Source of the DNA: Sphingomonas sp. FARSPH | GTDB taxonomy: Bacteria > Pseudomonadota > Alphaproteobacteria > Sphingomonadales > Sphingomonadaceae | Direction of reading: 5' to 3' | Length of the DNA stretch: 64,000 nt | Assembly (NCBI RefSeq): GCF_003355005.1 | Contig: NZ_CP029985.1 | Location: forward strand, 1,231,001-1,295,000 | Part shown: positions 56,707-64,000 of the stretch, in pieces | Numbering within the stretch: position 1 is the first letter of the stretch | Layout of the letters: each line of letters starts with the position of its first letter | Notes under the pieces: model-generated | Seen by the model: only the letters and a program-made list of their open reading frames with translations | What the model was told of the DNA's origin: nothing | The model's database searches: none | Program-made: the position numbers and the translations under genes

Positions 56707-57384
56707 ATGTACGCAGACCGCTACGCCAGACCGACCCGCTTCAGCCCGACCGGCCTCACCGCCGCCGTGGCGATCAACGCCGCGCTCGTCGCGGCCCTGA
56801 TCTTCGCCGCCCCGCACGTCCTGCCGACGCCGCCGGCCGACGGCCCGCTCGACACCTACACCGTCCCCAGCGACCCGCCGCCGCCCCCGCCCACGCCGCA
56901 GCCCGAGCCGCACGAGAAGAGTGCGCGCGTGCCCGACGAGGTCATCGTCGCGCCGCGGCCGGACGTGCCCGTCATCCGCGACACGATCGTGCCGACGGTC
57001 GATCCGACCTTTGCTCCGCCGACGTACGGCGACCGGATCGGCGCCGACCCCGTCGTCCGCGTCGATCCGGGTCCGGTCGCGACGCCGCTCCCGCCGCTGG
57101 TCGCGCCCAGCATCGACCCACGCTACGCCGACGCGCTGCAGCCGCCCTATCCCGCCGCCGAGCGGCGCGCCAATCGCGAGGGCCGCGTCACCGTACACGC
57201 GCTGATCGGCGTCGATGGCCGGGTGAAGCAGATCGAGCGGGTCGACGCGACCAGCGACGCCTTCTGGAAGGCGACCGAGGCGCAAGCGCTGTCGCGCTGG
57301 CGCTTCCGTCCCGGCACCCGCGGCGACGTGCCGGTCGAGGCGTGGCGGACGATGACGCTGCGCTTCGTGCTGGAGGACGATTGA
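56707..57384 (+). CDS. TonB family energy-transducing protein
   Basis: A 225-residue protein: cytoplasmic basic start, one membrane helix (about residues 18-38), a proline-rich periplasmic spacer (PSDPPPPPPTPQPEPHEK and later Pro/Asp-rich repeats to about 130), then the TonB C-terminal domain ADALQPPYPAAERRANREG with GRVTVHALIGVDGRVK and ALSRWRFRPGTRGD. It transmits proton-motive force to TonB-dependent receptors. AGGAGAGG precedes the ATG at 56707. exbB/exbD are not in the window. Confidence 0.88.
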   Translation: MYADRYARPTRFSPTGLTAAVAINAALVAALIFAAPHVLPTPPADGPLDTYTVPSDPPPPPPTPQPEPHEKSARVPDEVIVAPRPDVPVIRDTIVPTVDPTFAPPTYGDRIGADPVVRVDPGPVATPLPPLVAPSIDPRYADALQPPYPAAERRANREGRVTVHALIGVDGRVKQIERVDATSDAFWKATEAQALSRWRFRPGTRGDVPVEAWRTMTLRFVLEDD

Positions 57385-57410
57385 TACCGCACGTCCGGCC
57401 GGCGCCGGGC

Positions 57411-57435
57411 GGATCGGATCGGATCGGATCGGATC
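57411..57435. repeat. (GGATC)5 tandem repeat
   Basis: Five perfect copies of GGATC between the tonB gene and the next small gene, 45 bases before its ATG. Short pentamer tracts can change copy number; here any change would alter spacing, not a reading frame. Confidence 0.85.
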
Positions 57436-57479
57436 GGGAGGGCTGGTCGCGGCGCGCCGGTCCTCCTATCTTTGCTGCC

Positions 57480-57827
57480 ATGCAGTTCTTCAGCCGCTTT
57501 TCGCCGGTTCGCGCCTACAAGGATCTGCGCCTGTTTCTGGCAGGCCGGCAGCGGCACGAACTGGGCTTCCTCGCCGCCGCGGTCGCGATCACCGGCTTCT
57601 TCATCTACGCCTTTGCGCGCAACGATTACGACATTCCGCCCAAACCGCCGGAGATCATCTACGTCCAGCAATGGACCGCGGACCGGACCGACGCGCAGAT
57701 CAAGGCGCAGCAGGCGATCGACAAGTTGAAGAAGGACAAGGAGATCGACGCCTATAACGCGCGCGTCGACAAGATGCGCGCGCAGTTCAAGGCGGTCGAC
57801 GACACGATGAACAAGTGGGGGCTGTAG
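57480..57827 (+). CDS. conserved small membrane protein upstream of ribD
   Basis: A 115-residue protein: basic N-terminus (FSRFSPVRAYKDLRLFLAGR), one membrane helix (about residues 29-46), then PPKPPEIIYVQQWTADRTD and a long charged helix with Lys/Asp repeats. I recall similar proteins next to ribD in sphingomonads, but no function is known. The ATG at 57480 overlaps nothing; its end overlaps the ribD GTG start by 13 bases. Confidence 0.75.
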   Translation: MQFFSRFSPVRAYKDLRLFLAGRQRHELGFLAAAVAITGFFIYAFARNDYDIPPKPPEIIYVQQWTADRTDAQIKAQQAIDKLKKDKEIDAYNARVDKMRAQFKAVDDTMNKWGL

Positions 57828-58921
57828 GCGCGGACGACCGGCGCTGGATGGCCGCCGCGCTGACGCTCGCCGCGCGGTCGCGCGGTCGCACGGCGCCCAA
57901 CCCCAACGTCGGCTGCGTCATCGTCCTGAACGGCCGCGTCGTCGGCCGCGGCTGGACGCAGCCGGGCGGCCGCCCCCACGCGGAGGCGATGGCGCTGGCA
58001 GAGGCCGGCGACGCGGCGCGGGGCGCCACCGCCTATGTCACGCTCGAACCCTGCGCCCATGAAAGCGCGCGCGGTCCGGCTTGTGCGTCCCTGCTCGTCG
58101 CGGCCGGTGTCGCGCGCGTCGTCGCGGCGCTGCGCGATCCCGATCCGCGCACCGATGGCGACGGCTTCCGACGCCTGCGCGCCGCGGGAATCGCGGTGGC
58201 CGACGGGGTGGGCGGCGACGACGCGCGCCGCAGCATGGCGGGTTTCCTGACCCGGCGCCGGCTCGGTCGCCCGTTCGTGACGCTGAAACTCGCCACCTCG
58301 CTCGACGGCCGCATCGCGCTTCCCGACGGGGCGAGCCGCTGGATCACCGGCCCCGAATCGCGCGCGCATGCACACCTCGAGCGCAGCCGACATGAGGCGA
58401 TCCTGGTCGGACGGAGGACATGGGATGCGGACCGGCCGGCGCTCGACGTGCGGCTGCCCGGGCTGGCGGCACGGAGCCCGCTGAGGGTGGTGCTTTCCTC
58501 CACTCGCTCTGATGTCATTCCGGCGGACGCCGGGACCCATGGATCCGGTATGGCCGGAGGCGAAAGCACGCCGCCATCCGTCGGTCCCAGCGTTCGCCGG
58601 GATGACGAGGGATTGGCAGATGATGGATTGGGCAGCGTGGTCGTCATCCCCTCCCCCCATGCCATCGCCAGCCTTCCCGGCGACCACATCCTCGTCGAGG
58701 GCGGTGCCGGGACGGCGGCCGCGTTTCTCGCCGCCGACCTCGTCGACCGCCTGCTGCTCTATCGCGCGCCCGTCATCGTCGGCGCGGGGCTGGCCGCGAT
58801 CGGCGACATCGGCCTGACCGACCTCGCCGCCGCGCACGGGCGCTGGCGCTGCATCGACGCGCGCCCGCTTGGCAGCGATCGGCTCGAGGTCTACGAGCGC
58901 ATCCTATGTTCACCGGCATAG
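57815..58921 (+). CDS. ribD: riboflavin biosynthesis deaminase/reductase RibD
   Basis: A 368-residue bifunctional enzyme. The deaminase domain (about 1-145) has TAPNPNVGCVIV, PHAEAMAL with the zinc histidine and glutamate, and TLEPCAHESARGPAC; the reductase domain starts FVTLKLATSLDGRIA. Between VVLSS and the conserved end (LPGDHILVEGGAGTAAAF) lies an insertion of about 35 to 45 residues encoded by a 96-bp repeat, in frame. Start GTG 57815. It overlaps ribE by 16 bases. Whether the enzyme tolerates the insertion is unknown, but the frame is intact. Confidence 0.93.
   Translation: MGAVGADDRRWMAAALTLAARSRGRTAPNPNVGCVIVLNGRVVGRGWTQPGGRPHAEAMALAEAGDAARGATAYVTLEPCAHESARGPACASLLVAAGVARVVAALRDPDPRTDGDGFRRLRAAGIAVADGVGGDDARRSMAGFLTRRRLGRPFVTLKLATSLDGRIALPDGASRWITGPESRAHAHLERSRHEAILVGRRTWDADRPALDVRLPGLAARSPLRVVLSSTRSDVIPADAGTHGSGMAGGESTPPSVGPSVRRDDEGLADDGLGSVVVIPSPHAIASLPGDHILVEGGAGTAAAFLAADLVDRLLLYRAPVIVGAGLAAIGDIGLTDLAAAHGRWRCIDARPLGSDRLEVYERILCSPA
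58513..58608. repeat. REP-like inverted-repeat element inside ribD, 96 bp
   Basis: The arms TCATTCCGGCGGACGCCGGG and its partner CCAGCGTTCGCCGGGATGA are complementary with three mismatches over 23 pairs. At 96 bp (32 codons) it keeps the ribD frame. It is the same size class and has the same ends as the intergenic elements at 19058, 42387 and 44152. Confidence 0.8.
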
Positions 58922-59529
58922 TCAGCGACGTCGGCACGATCGACGCGGTCGAGCACCGCGGCGACACCCGCGTCCGCATCCTCACCGCCTACGATCCCGC
59001 CGGCATCGACCTCGGCGCGTCGATCGCCTGTTCGGGCGTCTGCCTGACCGTCGTCGACAAGGGCACCGATACGGGCGGCGCGCACTGGTTCGCGGTCGAC
59101 GTCTCGGGCGAGACGATCGCGCGCACCGCCGACCAGTGGCGCGAGGGGCAAAGGCTCAACCTCGAACGCGCGATGAAGCTGGGCGACGAACTGGGCGGCC
59201 ATATCGTCACCGGCCATGTCGACGGCGTCGCGACCGTCGTCGGAATCCGTCCCGACGGCGATTCGCACCGCATCGGCTTCGCCATCCCCGCGGACCTCGC
59301 GCCCTTCGTCGCGACCAAGGGGTCGATCACGGTCGACGGCGTCTCGCTCACCGTCAACGCGGTCGAGGACAAGGGCGACACAACCCATTTCACGGTCAAC
59401 CTGATCCCGCATACGCAGGCGGTGACGACGCTGGGCGATCTTGCCGAGGGCCAGCGCGTCAACATCGAGATCGACGTCCTTGCCCGCTACCTCCAACGCA
59501 TGGAACATTATCGTGGCCAGTCCCGCTAA
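58906..59529 (+). CDS. ribE: riboflavin synthase alpha subunit
   Basis: A 207-residue two-lumazine-domain enzyme. MFTGIV starts domain 1; the repeats GVCLTVV and GVSLTVN mark the two halves, and HIVTGHVDGVATV with HTQAVTTLG are substrate-contact segments. It dismutates 6,7-dimethyl-8-ribityllumazine to riboflavin. Its ATG lies inside the ribD end; its stop overlaps the possible ribB start. Confidence 0.95.
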   Translation: MFTGIVSDVGTIDAVEHRGDTRVRILTAYDPAGIDLGASIACSGVCLTVVDKGTDTGGAHWFAVDVSGETIARTADQWREGQRLNLERAMKLGDELGGHIVTGHVDGVATVVGIRPDGDSHRIGFAIPADLAPFVATKGSITVDGVSLTVNAVEDKGDTTHFTVNLIPHTQAVTTLGDLAEGQRVNIEIDVLARYLQRMEHYRGQSR

Positions 59530-60643
59530 GGTGGCATCGCTCCGCCACGCCTTCCTCTCCAGCCCCGAGGAGATCATCGACGAGGCGAAGAACGGCCGGA
59601 TGTTCATCCTGGTCGACGACGAGGATCGCGAGAACGAGGGCGACCTCGTCATTCCGGCGCAGATGGCGACGCCGGAGAAGATCAACTTCATGGCGACGCA
59701 CGGCCGCGGCCTGATCTGCCTCGCGCTGACCAAGCGGCGGGTCGAGGAACTCGGCCTGTCGCTGATGAGCCGCAACAACGGCACGCGCTACGAAACCGCC
59801 TTCACCACCTCGATCGAGGCGCGCGACGGCGTGACGACGGGCATCTCCGCCGCCGACCGCGCGCGCACGGTCGCGGTCGCGATCGACGCGTCGAAGGGTC
59901 GCGAGGAGATCGTGACGCCGGGCCACGTCTTCCCCCTCGTCGCGCGCGACGGCGGCGTGCTGGTGCGCACCGGCCATACCGAGGCGGCGGTCGACGTCTC
60001 GCGCCTCGCCGGGCTCAACCCGTCGGGCGTGATCTGCGAGATCATGAACGACGACGGCACGATGGCGCGGCTCGACGACCTCGTCGCCTTCGCACAGCGC
60101 CACAACCTGAAGATCGGCACGATCCGCGACCTCATCGCCTATCGCCGCCGCCACGACCATCTCGTCGAGAAGCGCGCGGAAGCCCGCTTCAGCAGCGAAT
60201 GGGGCGGCGAGTGGACCGCGATGACCTTCTGGAACCGCGCCACCGGATCCGAGCAGATCGCGCTGGTGAAGGGCAAGGTCGATCCGGCGACGCCGACGCT
60301 GGTGCGCATGCACGCGCTCTCCCCGTTCGCCGACATCTTCGGCGAGGGCGGCGGGCGCGCCGAATTGCTGCGCCGGTCGATGGAGATCATCGGCGAGGAA
60401 GGCGCGGGCGTCGTCGTCGTCATCAACCGCCCCCGCCCCGACCAGTTCACCGTCGCGCTGCAGGCGAAGGCGGGCACGCTGCCGCCGGCGGAGATGGAGG
60501 AATTGCGCGACTATGGCGTCGGCGCGATGATCCTGACCGAGCTGGGCGTCGAGGAGATGGTGCTGCTTACCAACACGCATCACACGCTCGTCGGCCTCGA
60601 CGGCTACGGCCTGTCGATCGTCGGCGAACGGCCGATCGACTGA
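59513..60643 (+). CDS. ribB: 3,4-dihydroxy-2-butanone 4-phosphate synthase with degenerate GTP cyclohydrolase II-like domain (RibBX)
   Basis: A 376-residue protein. The N-terminal DHBP synthase (about 10-210) is complete: [32 protein letters not shown] and [15 protein letters not shown]. The C-terminal half looks like GTP cyclohydrolase II but the zinc-site cysteines are gone: the H-S-E-C-L-T-G-D region reads [13 protein letters not shown] and the R-C-D-C region is GGGRAELL. So only DHBP synthase activity is expected, as in the RibBX variant of many proteobacteria. GTG at 59513 or 59531 are both possible starts. Confidence 0.9.
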   Translation: MASPAKVASLRHAFLSSPEEIIDEAKNGRMFILVDDEDRENEGDLVIPAQMATPEKINFMATHGRGLICLALTKRRVEELGLSLMSRNNGTRYETAFTTSIEARDGVTTGISAADRARTVAVAIDASKGREEIVTPGHVFPLVARDGGVLVRTGHTEAAVDVSRLAGLNPSGVICEIMNDDGTMARLDDLVAFAQRHNLKIGTIRDLIAYRRRHDHLVEKRAEARFSSEWGGEWTAMTFWNRATGSEQIALVKGKVDPATPTLVRMHALSPFADIFGEGGGRAELLRRSMEIIGEEGAGVVVVINRPRPDQFTVALQAKAGTLPPAEMEELRDYGVGAMILTELGVEEMVLLTNTHHTLVGLDGYGLSIVGERPID

Positions 60644-60664
60644 TCTTTCGAAAGACGAACGCTC

Positions 60665-61084
60665 ATGGCCCATATCCTCATCGTCGAGGCGCGCTTCTAC
60701 GACCATCTGAACGACATGCTGCTCGCCGGCGCGCGTGCCGCGATCGAGGCCGCCGGCCACAGCCACGCGACGGTGACCGTCCCCGGCGCGCTGGAGGTGC
60801 CCGGCGCGATCGCGATGGCCGCGGAAACCGGCCAATATGACGCCTTCGTCGCGCTCGGCGTCGTCATCCGCGGCGAAACCTATCATTTCGAGATCGTCTC
60901 GAACGAGAGCGCGCGCGGGATCATGGCGCTGACGATGGATGGCCTGGCCATCGGCAACGGCATCCTGACGACGGAGAACGAGGACCAGGCGATCCGCCGG
61001 GCCGACCCCGCGCAGCTCGACAAGGGCGGCGGCGCGGCCGAGGCGGCGCTTGCGATGCTCGCGCTCAAGCACCGGCTCGGCTGA
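60665..61084 (+). CDS. ribH: 6,7-dimethyl-8-ribityllumazine synthase
   Basis: A 139-residue short lumazine synthase of the icosahedral or pentameric type. [16 protein letters not shown] and [19 protein letters not shown] (with the catalytic histidine) and [16 protein letters not shown] are the family motifs. It joins the dihydroxybutanone phosphate from RibB with the pyrimidine from RibD. It is 21 bases after the ribB stop, the last gene of the riboflavin operon. Confidence 0.95.
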   Translation: MAHILIVEARFYDHLNDMLLAGARAAIEAAGHSHATVTVPGALEVPGAIAMAAETGQYDAFVALGVVIRGETYHFEIVSNESARGIMALTMDGLAIGNGILTTENEDQAIRRADPAQLDKGGGAAEAALAMLALKHRLG

Positions 61085-61088
61085 GGCG

Positions 61089-61631
61089 ATGCGCGCAGGC
61101 CCGGTTCTCTTCACGCCGCGGCTGATGCTCAGGCCGCTTAGCGGGGAAGATTTCGAGGGCTGGGCCGCGTTTCATGCCGACGCGGAGACGATGCGCTTCC
61201 TCGGCGGCGTGCAGTCGCGCGAAGTCGCCTGGCGCAGCCTTTGCGGCATGGCAGGCGCGTGGATGATCCGCGGCTTTTCGATGTTCGCGGTGATCGAGCG
61301 CGACAGCGGCGACTGGGTCGGCCGCGTCGGCCCGCATCAGCCCGAGGGCTGGCCGGGAACGGAAATCGGCTGGGGCATCCAGCGCGGATTCGCCGGCCGC
61401 GGCTATGCCTATGAAGCGGCCTGCGCGGCGATGGACTATGCGGTCGACGTGCTCGGCTGGACGCGCATCATCCACACGATCGATCCCGACAACCACGCCT
61501 CGATCGCGCTCGCACGGCGGCTGGGCGCGAGCAACGGCGGACCCGTGACGCTGCCGCCCCCGCTCGCCGATTTCCGCGTCGACGCCTGGGGCCAGAGCGC
61601 CGCCGACTGGCGCGCGCGGCGCCGCGCATGA
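61089..61631 (+). CDS. GNAT N-acetyltransferase
   Basis: A 180-residue RimJ/RimL-like acetyltransferase: LFTPRLMLRPLSGEDFEGWA opens it, GWGIQRGFAGRGYAYEAACA is the acetyl-CoA loop, and IHTIDPDNHASIALARRLGA the usual continuation. The acceptor is unknown. It starts 4 bases after ribH and its stop is overlapped by the next gene (ATGA), so it probably rides on the riboflavin transcript. Confidence 0.88.
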   Translation: MRAGPVLFTPRLMLRPLSGEDFEGWAAFHADAETMRFLGGVQSREVAWRSLCGMAGAWMIRGFSMFAVIERDSGDWVGRVGPHQPEGWPGTEIGWGIQRGFAGRGYAYEAACAAMDYAVDVLGWTRIIHTIDPDNHASIALARRLGASNGGPVTLPPPLADFRVDAWGQSAADWRARRRA

Positions 61632-62071
61632 TGACGCCGCCGCCCTCGCGCTGGAAGGTGGTGGAGCGCGGGCGACGGCTCGAGGTGATCGACACGCATA
61701 CCAGCGCGCGGGCCACGTCTCACGCGCGCGCCGCGCCTCCATCGACACCGCGCGCCACACCTCTGACGACGCCGGGGTCGCCCCATGCCTGGCTGCGCAA
61801 GGTCAGCTTCGACGGCACCGCCGATCTGACCACCCATCGGCTTTATGACGACCACGGGCCGCGCACGATCCGCCTCGATCCCGGCAGCGCGCGGATCGTC
61901 AACGGAGCTTTTGCGGGCCTGATCGCGCTCGCGGTGGCGTTGGTCGTCGCCGCGGTATTCTGGCCCGCTATCCTCCTCGTCCTGGCCGCGCTGGCGCAGA
62001 ACAAGGTGCGAGCTGGTGTGCGTCGGCGGGTGACAGAGTGGCTGGATCGGGTGGCGCGGGAAGCGTCGTGA
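61628..62071 (+). CDS. membrane protein of unknown function
   Basis: A 147-residue protein with a polar Pro/Thr-rich N-terminal 50 residues, a charged middle (KVSFDGTADLTTHRLYDDHGPRTIR in two parts) and one long or two short hydrophobic segments (about 93-123). I recognise no family. Its ATGA overlaps the acetyltransferase stop. An inverted repeat at 62082 follows. Confidence 0.65.
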   Translation: MMTPPPSRWKVVERGRRLEVIDTHTSARATSHARAAPPSTPRATPLTTPGSPHAWLRKVSFDGTADLTTHRLYDDHGPRTIRLDPGSARIVNGAFAGLIALAVALVVAAVFWPAILLVLAALAQNKVRAGVRRRVTEWLDRVAREAS

Positions 62072-62081
62072 AAAATGATAT

Positions 62082-62101
62082 CCTCCCCGCAAGCGGGGAG
62101 G
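62082..62101. repeat. 9-bp stem repeat CCTCCCCGC/GCGGGGAGG between convergent genes
   Basis: The same stem as in the thiC element, here with a 2-base loop, between the membrane-protein gene end and the OYE gene end. It may act as a terminator for either strand, or be a mobile repeat remnant. Confidence 0.75.
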
Positions 62102-62110
62102 ATTAGATCG

Positions 62111-63184
62111 TCAGGCCGCCTCGGTTTCCAGCGCGGGATAGTCGGTGTAGCCTTCCGGGCCCTTCGTATACCAAGTCTTGGGATCGTCCTGGTTGAGCGG
62201 CGCGTCGCGGCGCAGGCGCTCGACGAGGTCGGGGTTGGCGATGAACTTGCGGCCGAAGGCGATCGCGTCGGCGACCCCCGAATCGAGATCGGCCTGCGCC
62301 GTGTCCTTCTCGTAATCCTGGTTGAGGATCAGCGGGCCGGTGAACACCTTGCGGATTTCGGGGCTCAGCTTGGGCACGTCGGTCTTGCCGAACGTGCCGT
62401 CCGGACCCTGCTCACGCAGTTCGAGGAAGGCGATGCCGAGGTCGTTCAGCGCCTTGGCCGCAGGTACGAACACGCTGGCCGGATCGCTGTCGTCCGCGCC
62501 TTGCGTCTCGCCGTTGGGCGACAGGCGAATGCCGGTACGCCCCGCGCCGATCGCATCGACGACGCGCGCCACCGCCTCGCGCATGAAGCGGATGCGGTTT
62601 TCCGGGCTGCCGCCGTAATCGTCGTCGCGATGGTTGGTGCCGTCGCGCAGGAACTGGTCGATCAGATAGCCATTGGCGCCGTGCAGCTGCACCCCGTCGA
62701 AGCCGGCGCGGATCGCCGCGCGCGCCGCATCGGCATACTCATCCTGCGCGCGGGCGATGTCGTCCAGCGTCGCCGCCTTCGCCTCGGCATAGGGGTTTTC
62801 CGGTTTGTGATAGGGCGCGCGCGTCGCCGACGACGACAGGGGCTGCTGCCCGGTGACGTCGGGCCGTGCGAGACGCCCCATGTGCCATATCTGCGCGACG
62901 ATCTTGCCGCCGGCCTGATGCACCGCCTCGGTCACGGGCTTCCACGCTTCGACCTGTTCGTCCGTCCACAGCCCCGGCGCGTTGGGCCAGCCGAGGCCCA
63001 GCCGGCTCACCCCCGTGCCTTCGGTGACGATCAGGCCGGCGCCGGCGCGCTGGCGATAATAATCGATCATGATCTCGGTCGGCACGTGATCGTCGGTCGC
63101 GCGGCCACGCGTCAGCGGCGCCATCACCACGCGGTTGGCGGCGGCGATATCGCCGTAGCGGATAGGGTCGAACAGACTCGTCAT
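62111..63184 (-). CDS. old yellow enzyme family alkene reductase (NemA-like)
   Basis: A 357-residue FMN oxidoreductase: NRVVMAPLTRGRATDD at the start, WTDEQVEAWKPVTEAVH, QIWHMGRL, and the substrate-site HGANGYLIDQF (His and Asn for the carbonyl oxygen plus the proton-donor tyrosine). It reduces activated C=C bonds or nitro compounds with NAD(P)H. The length is typical. It is divergent from the EamA transporter gene. Confidence 0.93.
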   Translation of the reverse strand: MTSLFDPIRYGDIAAANRVVMAPLTRGRATDDHVPTEIMIDYYRQRAGAGLIVTEGTGVSRLGLGWPNAPGLWTDEQVEAWKPVTEAVHQAGGKIVAQIWHMGRLARPDVTGQQPLSSSATRAPYHKPENPYAEAKAATLDDIARAQDEYADAARAAIRAGFDGVQLHGANGYLIDQFLRDGTNHRDDDYGGSPENRIRFMREAVARVVDAIGAGRTGIRLSPNGETQGADDSDPASVFVPAAKALNDLGIAFLELREQGPDGTFGKTDVPKLSPEIRKVFTGPLILNQDYEKDTAQADLDSGVADAIAFGRKFIANPDLVERLRRDAPLNQDDPKTWYTKGPEGYTDYPALETEAA

Positions 63185-63238
63185 CGAACACTCCGTTTTG
63201 TTGCCTGACGCGGGGCAGATAGGACGCTACAGGGAGGC

Positions 63239-64000
63239 ATGCACCAGGATAGGTCGCAAAGAAAAACTGTTGGCCCCCTAACGCAGATCGGCGGAGCCGG
63301 GTCCGTCGCGGCGACACCGGCGCCGGCGACGCCGCCCGCGCACCCGCTCGCCTTCGCCGCGCTGGTGCTCGCGAACGTCGCGCTCGCCTTCGGGCCGTGG
63401 TTCGTGCGGCTGGCGGACGTCGGACCCGTCTCCGCCGCCTTCTGGCGGATCGCGCTGGCGGTCCCCTTCCTCGCCGCACTGGCCATCGCCAGCGGCGCGC
63501 GGCCGGCGCGCCTGCCGCGCGGGCTCGTCGTGCTGCTGATCGTATCGGGCGTCGCCTTCGCCGGCGATCTCGGCAGCTGGCATCTCGGCATCGTGCGCAC
63601 CACGCTCGCCAACGCCACGCTGTTCGGCAATTGCGCGATTCTGATCTACCCGCTGTACGGGTTCCTCGTCGCGCGCGCCTGGCCGACGCGGGGGCAGGCG
63701 GTCGCGCTGGCGCTCGCCGCGGCGGGGGCGGCTTTGCTGCTCGGCCGCTCATACCAGCTCGATCCGCGCAATCTCGCGGGCGACCTGCTCTGCATCCTCG
63801 CCGGGCTGCTCTACACGCTCTACATCGCGATGATGGCGCGCATTCGCGTGCGCATGGCGCCGCTGCCGACGATTGCGCTGGCCAGCGCGACGAGCGTGCT
63901 GCCGCTGCTGCTCTACGCCTGGGCACTGGGCGAGACGATCCTGCCGCATCACTGGACGCCGCTGATCGCGCTGGCGCTGGTCAGCCAGGTGATCGGCCAG
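63239..64000 (+). CDS. DMT/EamA family transporter (partial at right edge)
   Basis: The frame stays open from an ATG at 63239 to the window end (254 codons). After a polar Pro/Ala-rich leader of about 36 residues come EamA helices: AALVLANVALAFGPWFVRLAD, PVSAAFWRIALAVPFLAAL, IVRTTLANATLFGNCAILIYP and others, the first half and part of the second of the drug/metabolite transporter repeat. GGAGG lies only one base before this ATG, so a later start is possible. The C-terminus is outside the window. Confidence 0.8.
   Translation, partial: MHQDRSQRKTVGPLTQIGGAGSVAATPAPATPPAHPLAFAALVLANVALAFGPWFVRLADVGPVSAAFWRIALAVPFLAALAIASGARPARLPRGLVVLLIVSGVAFAGDLGSWHLGIVRTTLANATLFGNCAILIYPLYGFLVARAWPTRGQAVALALAAAGAALLLGRSYQLDPRNLAGDLLCILAGLLYTLYIAMMARIRVRMAPLPTIALASATSVLPLLLYAWALGETILPHHWTPLIALALVSQVIGQ

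Overview
The window looks like chromosome of a Sphingomonas-type alphaproteobacterium (order Sphingomonadales). It is GC-rich and densely packed. It carries a carotenoid set (crtY, crtI, crtB, crtZ) of the zeaxanthin type, an Atm1-type ABC exporter, many 4-base start/stop overlaps, GTG and TTG starts, and dispersed inverted-repeat elements of kinds common in this group. Most of it is housekeeping or conserved accessory DNA. I saw no tRNA, rRNA, CRISPR array, transposase or intact prophage.

Layout. 0-4.4 kb: DUF808 fragment, oligopeptidase B, DedA protein, thioesterase, amidohydrolase. 4.4-8.2 kb (minus): PEP carboxylase, EF-hand lipoprotein, HNH nuclease. 8.3-12.3 kb: gluQ, HIG1 protein, cobalamin adenosyltransferase, and the ergothioneine pair egtB-egtD. 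12.4-19 kb: DUF1176 lipoprotein, CPBP protease, 3-hydroxyacyl-CoA dehydrogenase with a 48-residue partner, amino-acid and nucleoside transporters, queuosine-precursor transporter. 19-28.5 kb: argB, an ABC exporter, the YggT/DUF167/folD/MarC chain, DUF892 ferroxidase-like protein, S41 protease, ung. 28.6-31.5 kb: an accessory patch whose right half is clearly lower in GC, with ParDE, a membrane-anchor-less GT51 transglycosylase-like protein and a membrane-anchored helical protein. 31.5-36.7 kb (minus): thiC with its TPP riboswitch, two tandem ferritin-like secreted proteins, MipA/OmpV. 36.8-44.1 kb: DUF2141 and sterol-desaturase-like genes, then crtY-crtI-mgtC-LOG-crtB. 44.3-52.3 kb: Atm1-like exporter, alpha/beta hydrolase, SdpI/SdpR pair, etfB-etfA, sucC. 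52.4-57.8 kb: crtZ, PilZ, prs, gltX, an STN-domain protein and TonB. 57.8-61.1 kb: riboflavin operon ribD-ribE-ribB(X)-ribH. 61-64 kb: acetyltransferase, small membrane protein, old yellow enzyme, EamA transporter cut by the window edge.

How genes work together. CrtB makes phytoene, CrtI desaturates it to lycopene, CrtY closes the beta rings and CrtZ hydroxylates them. RibD, RibB, RibH and RibE make riboflavin, which the flavoproteins here (Etf, OYE, CrtI) use after conversion to FMN or FAD. EgtD and EgtB would make ergothioneine from histidine and a thiol donor. EtfBA would take electrons from acyl-CoA dehydrogenases encoded elsewhere.

The most unusual observation is that inverted-repeat elements, otherwise intergenic, sit in frame inside two essential-pathway genes. 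A 96-bp element lies in ribD and a shorter one lies near the 3' end of thiC, so both enzymes carry repeat-encoded peptide insertions. The GT51-like protein and its convergent membrane-protein neighbour are the best candidates for an undescribed accessory function, but no function can be assigned from sequence alone.
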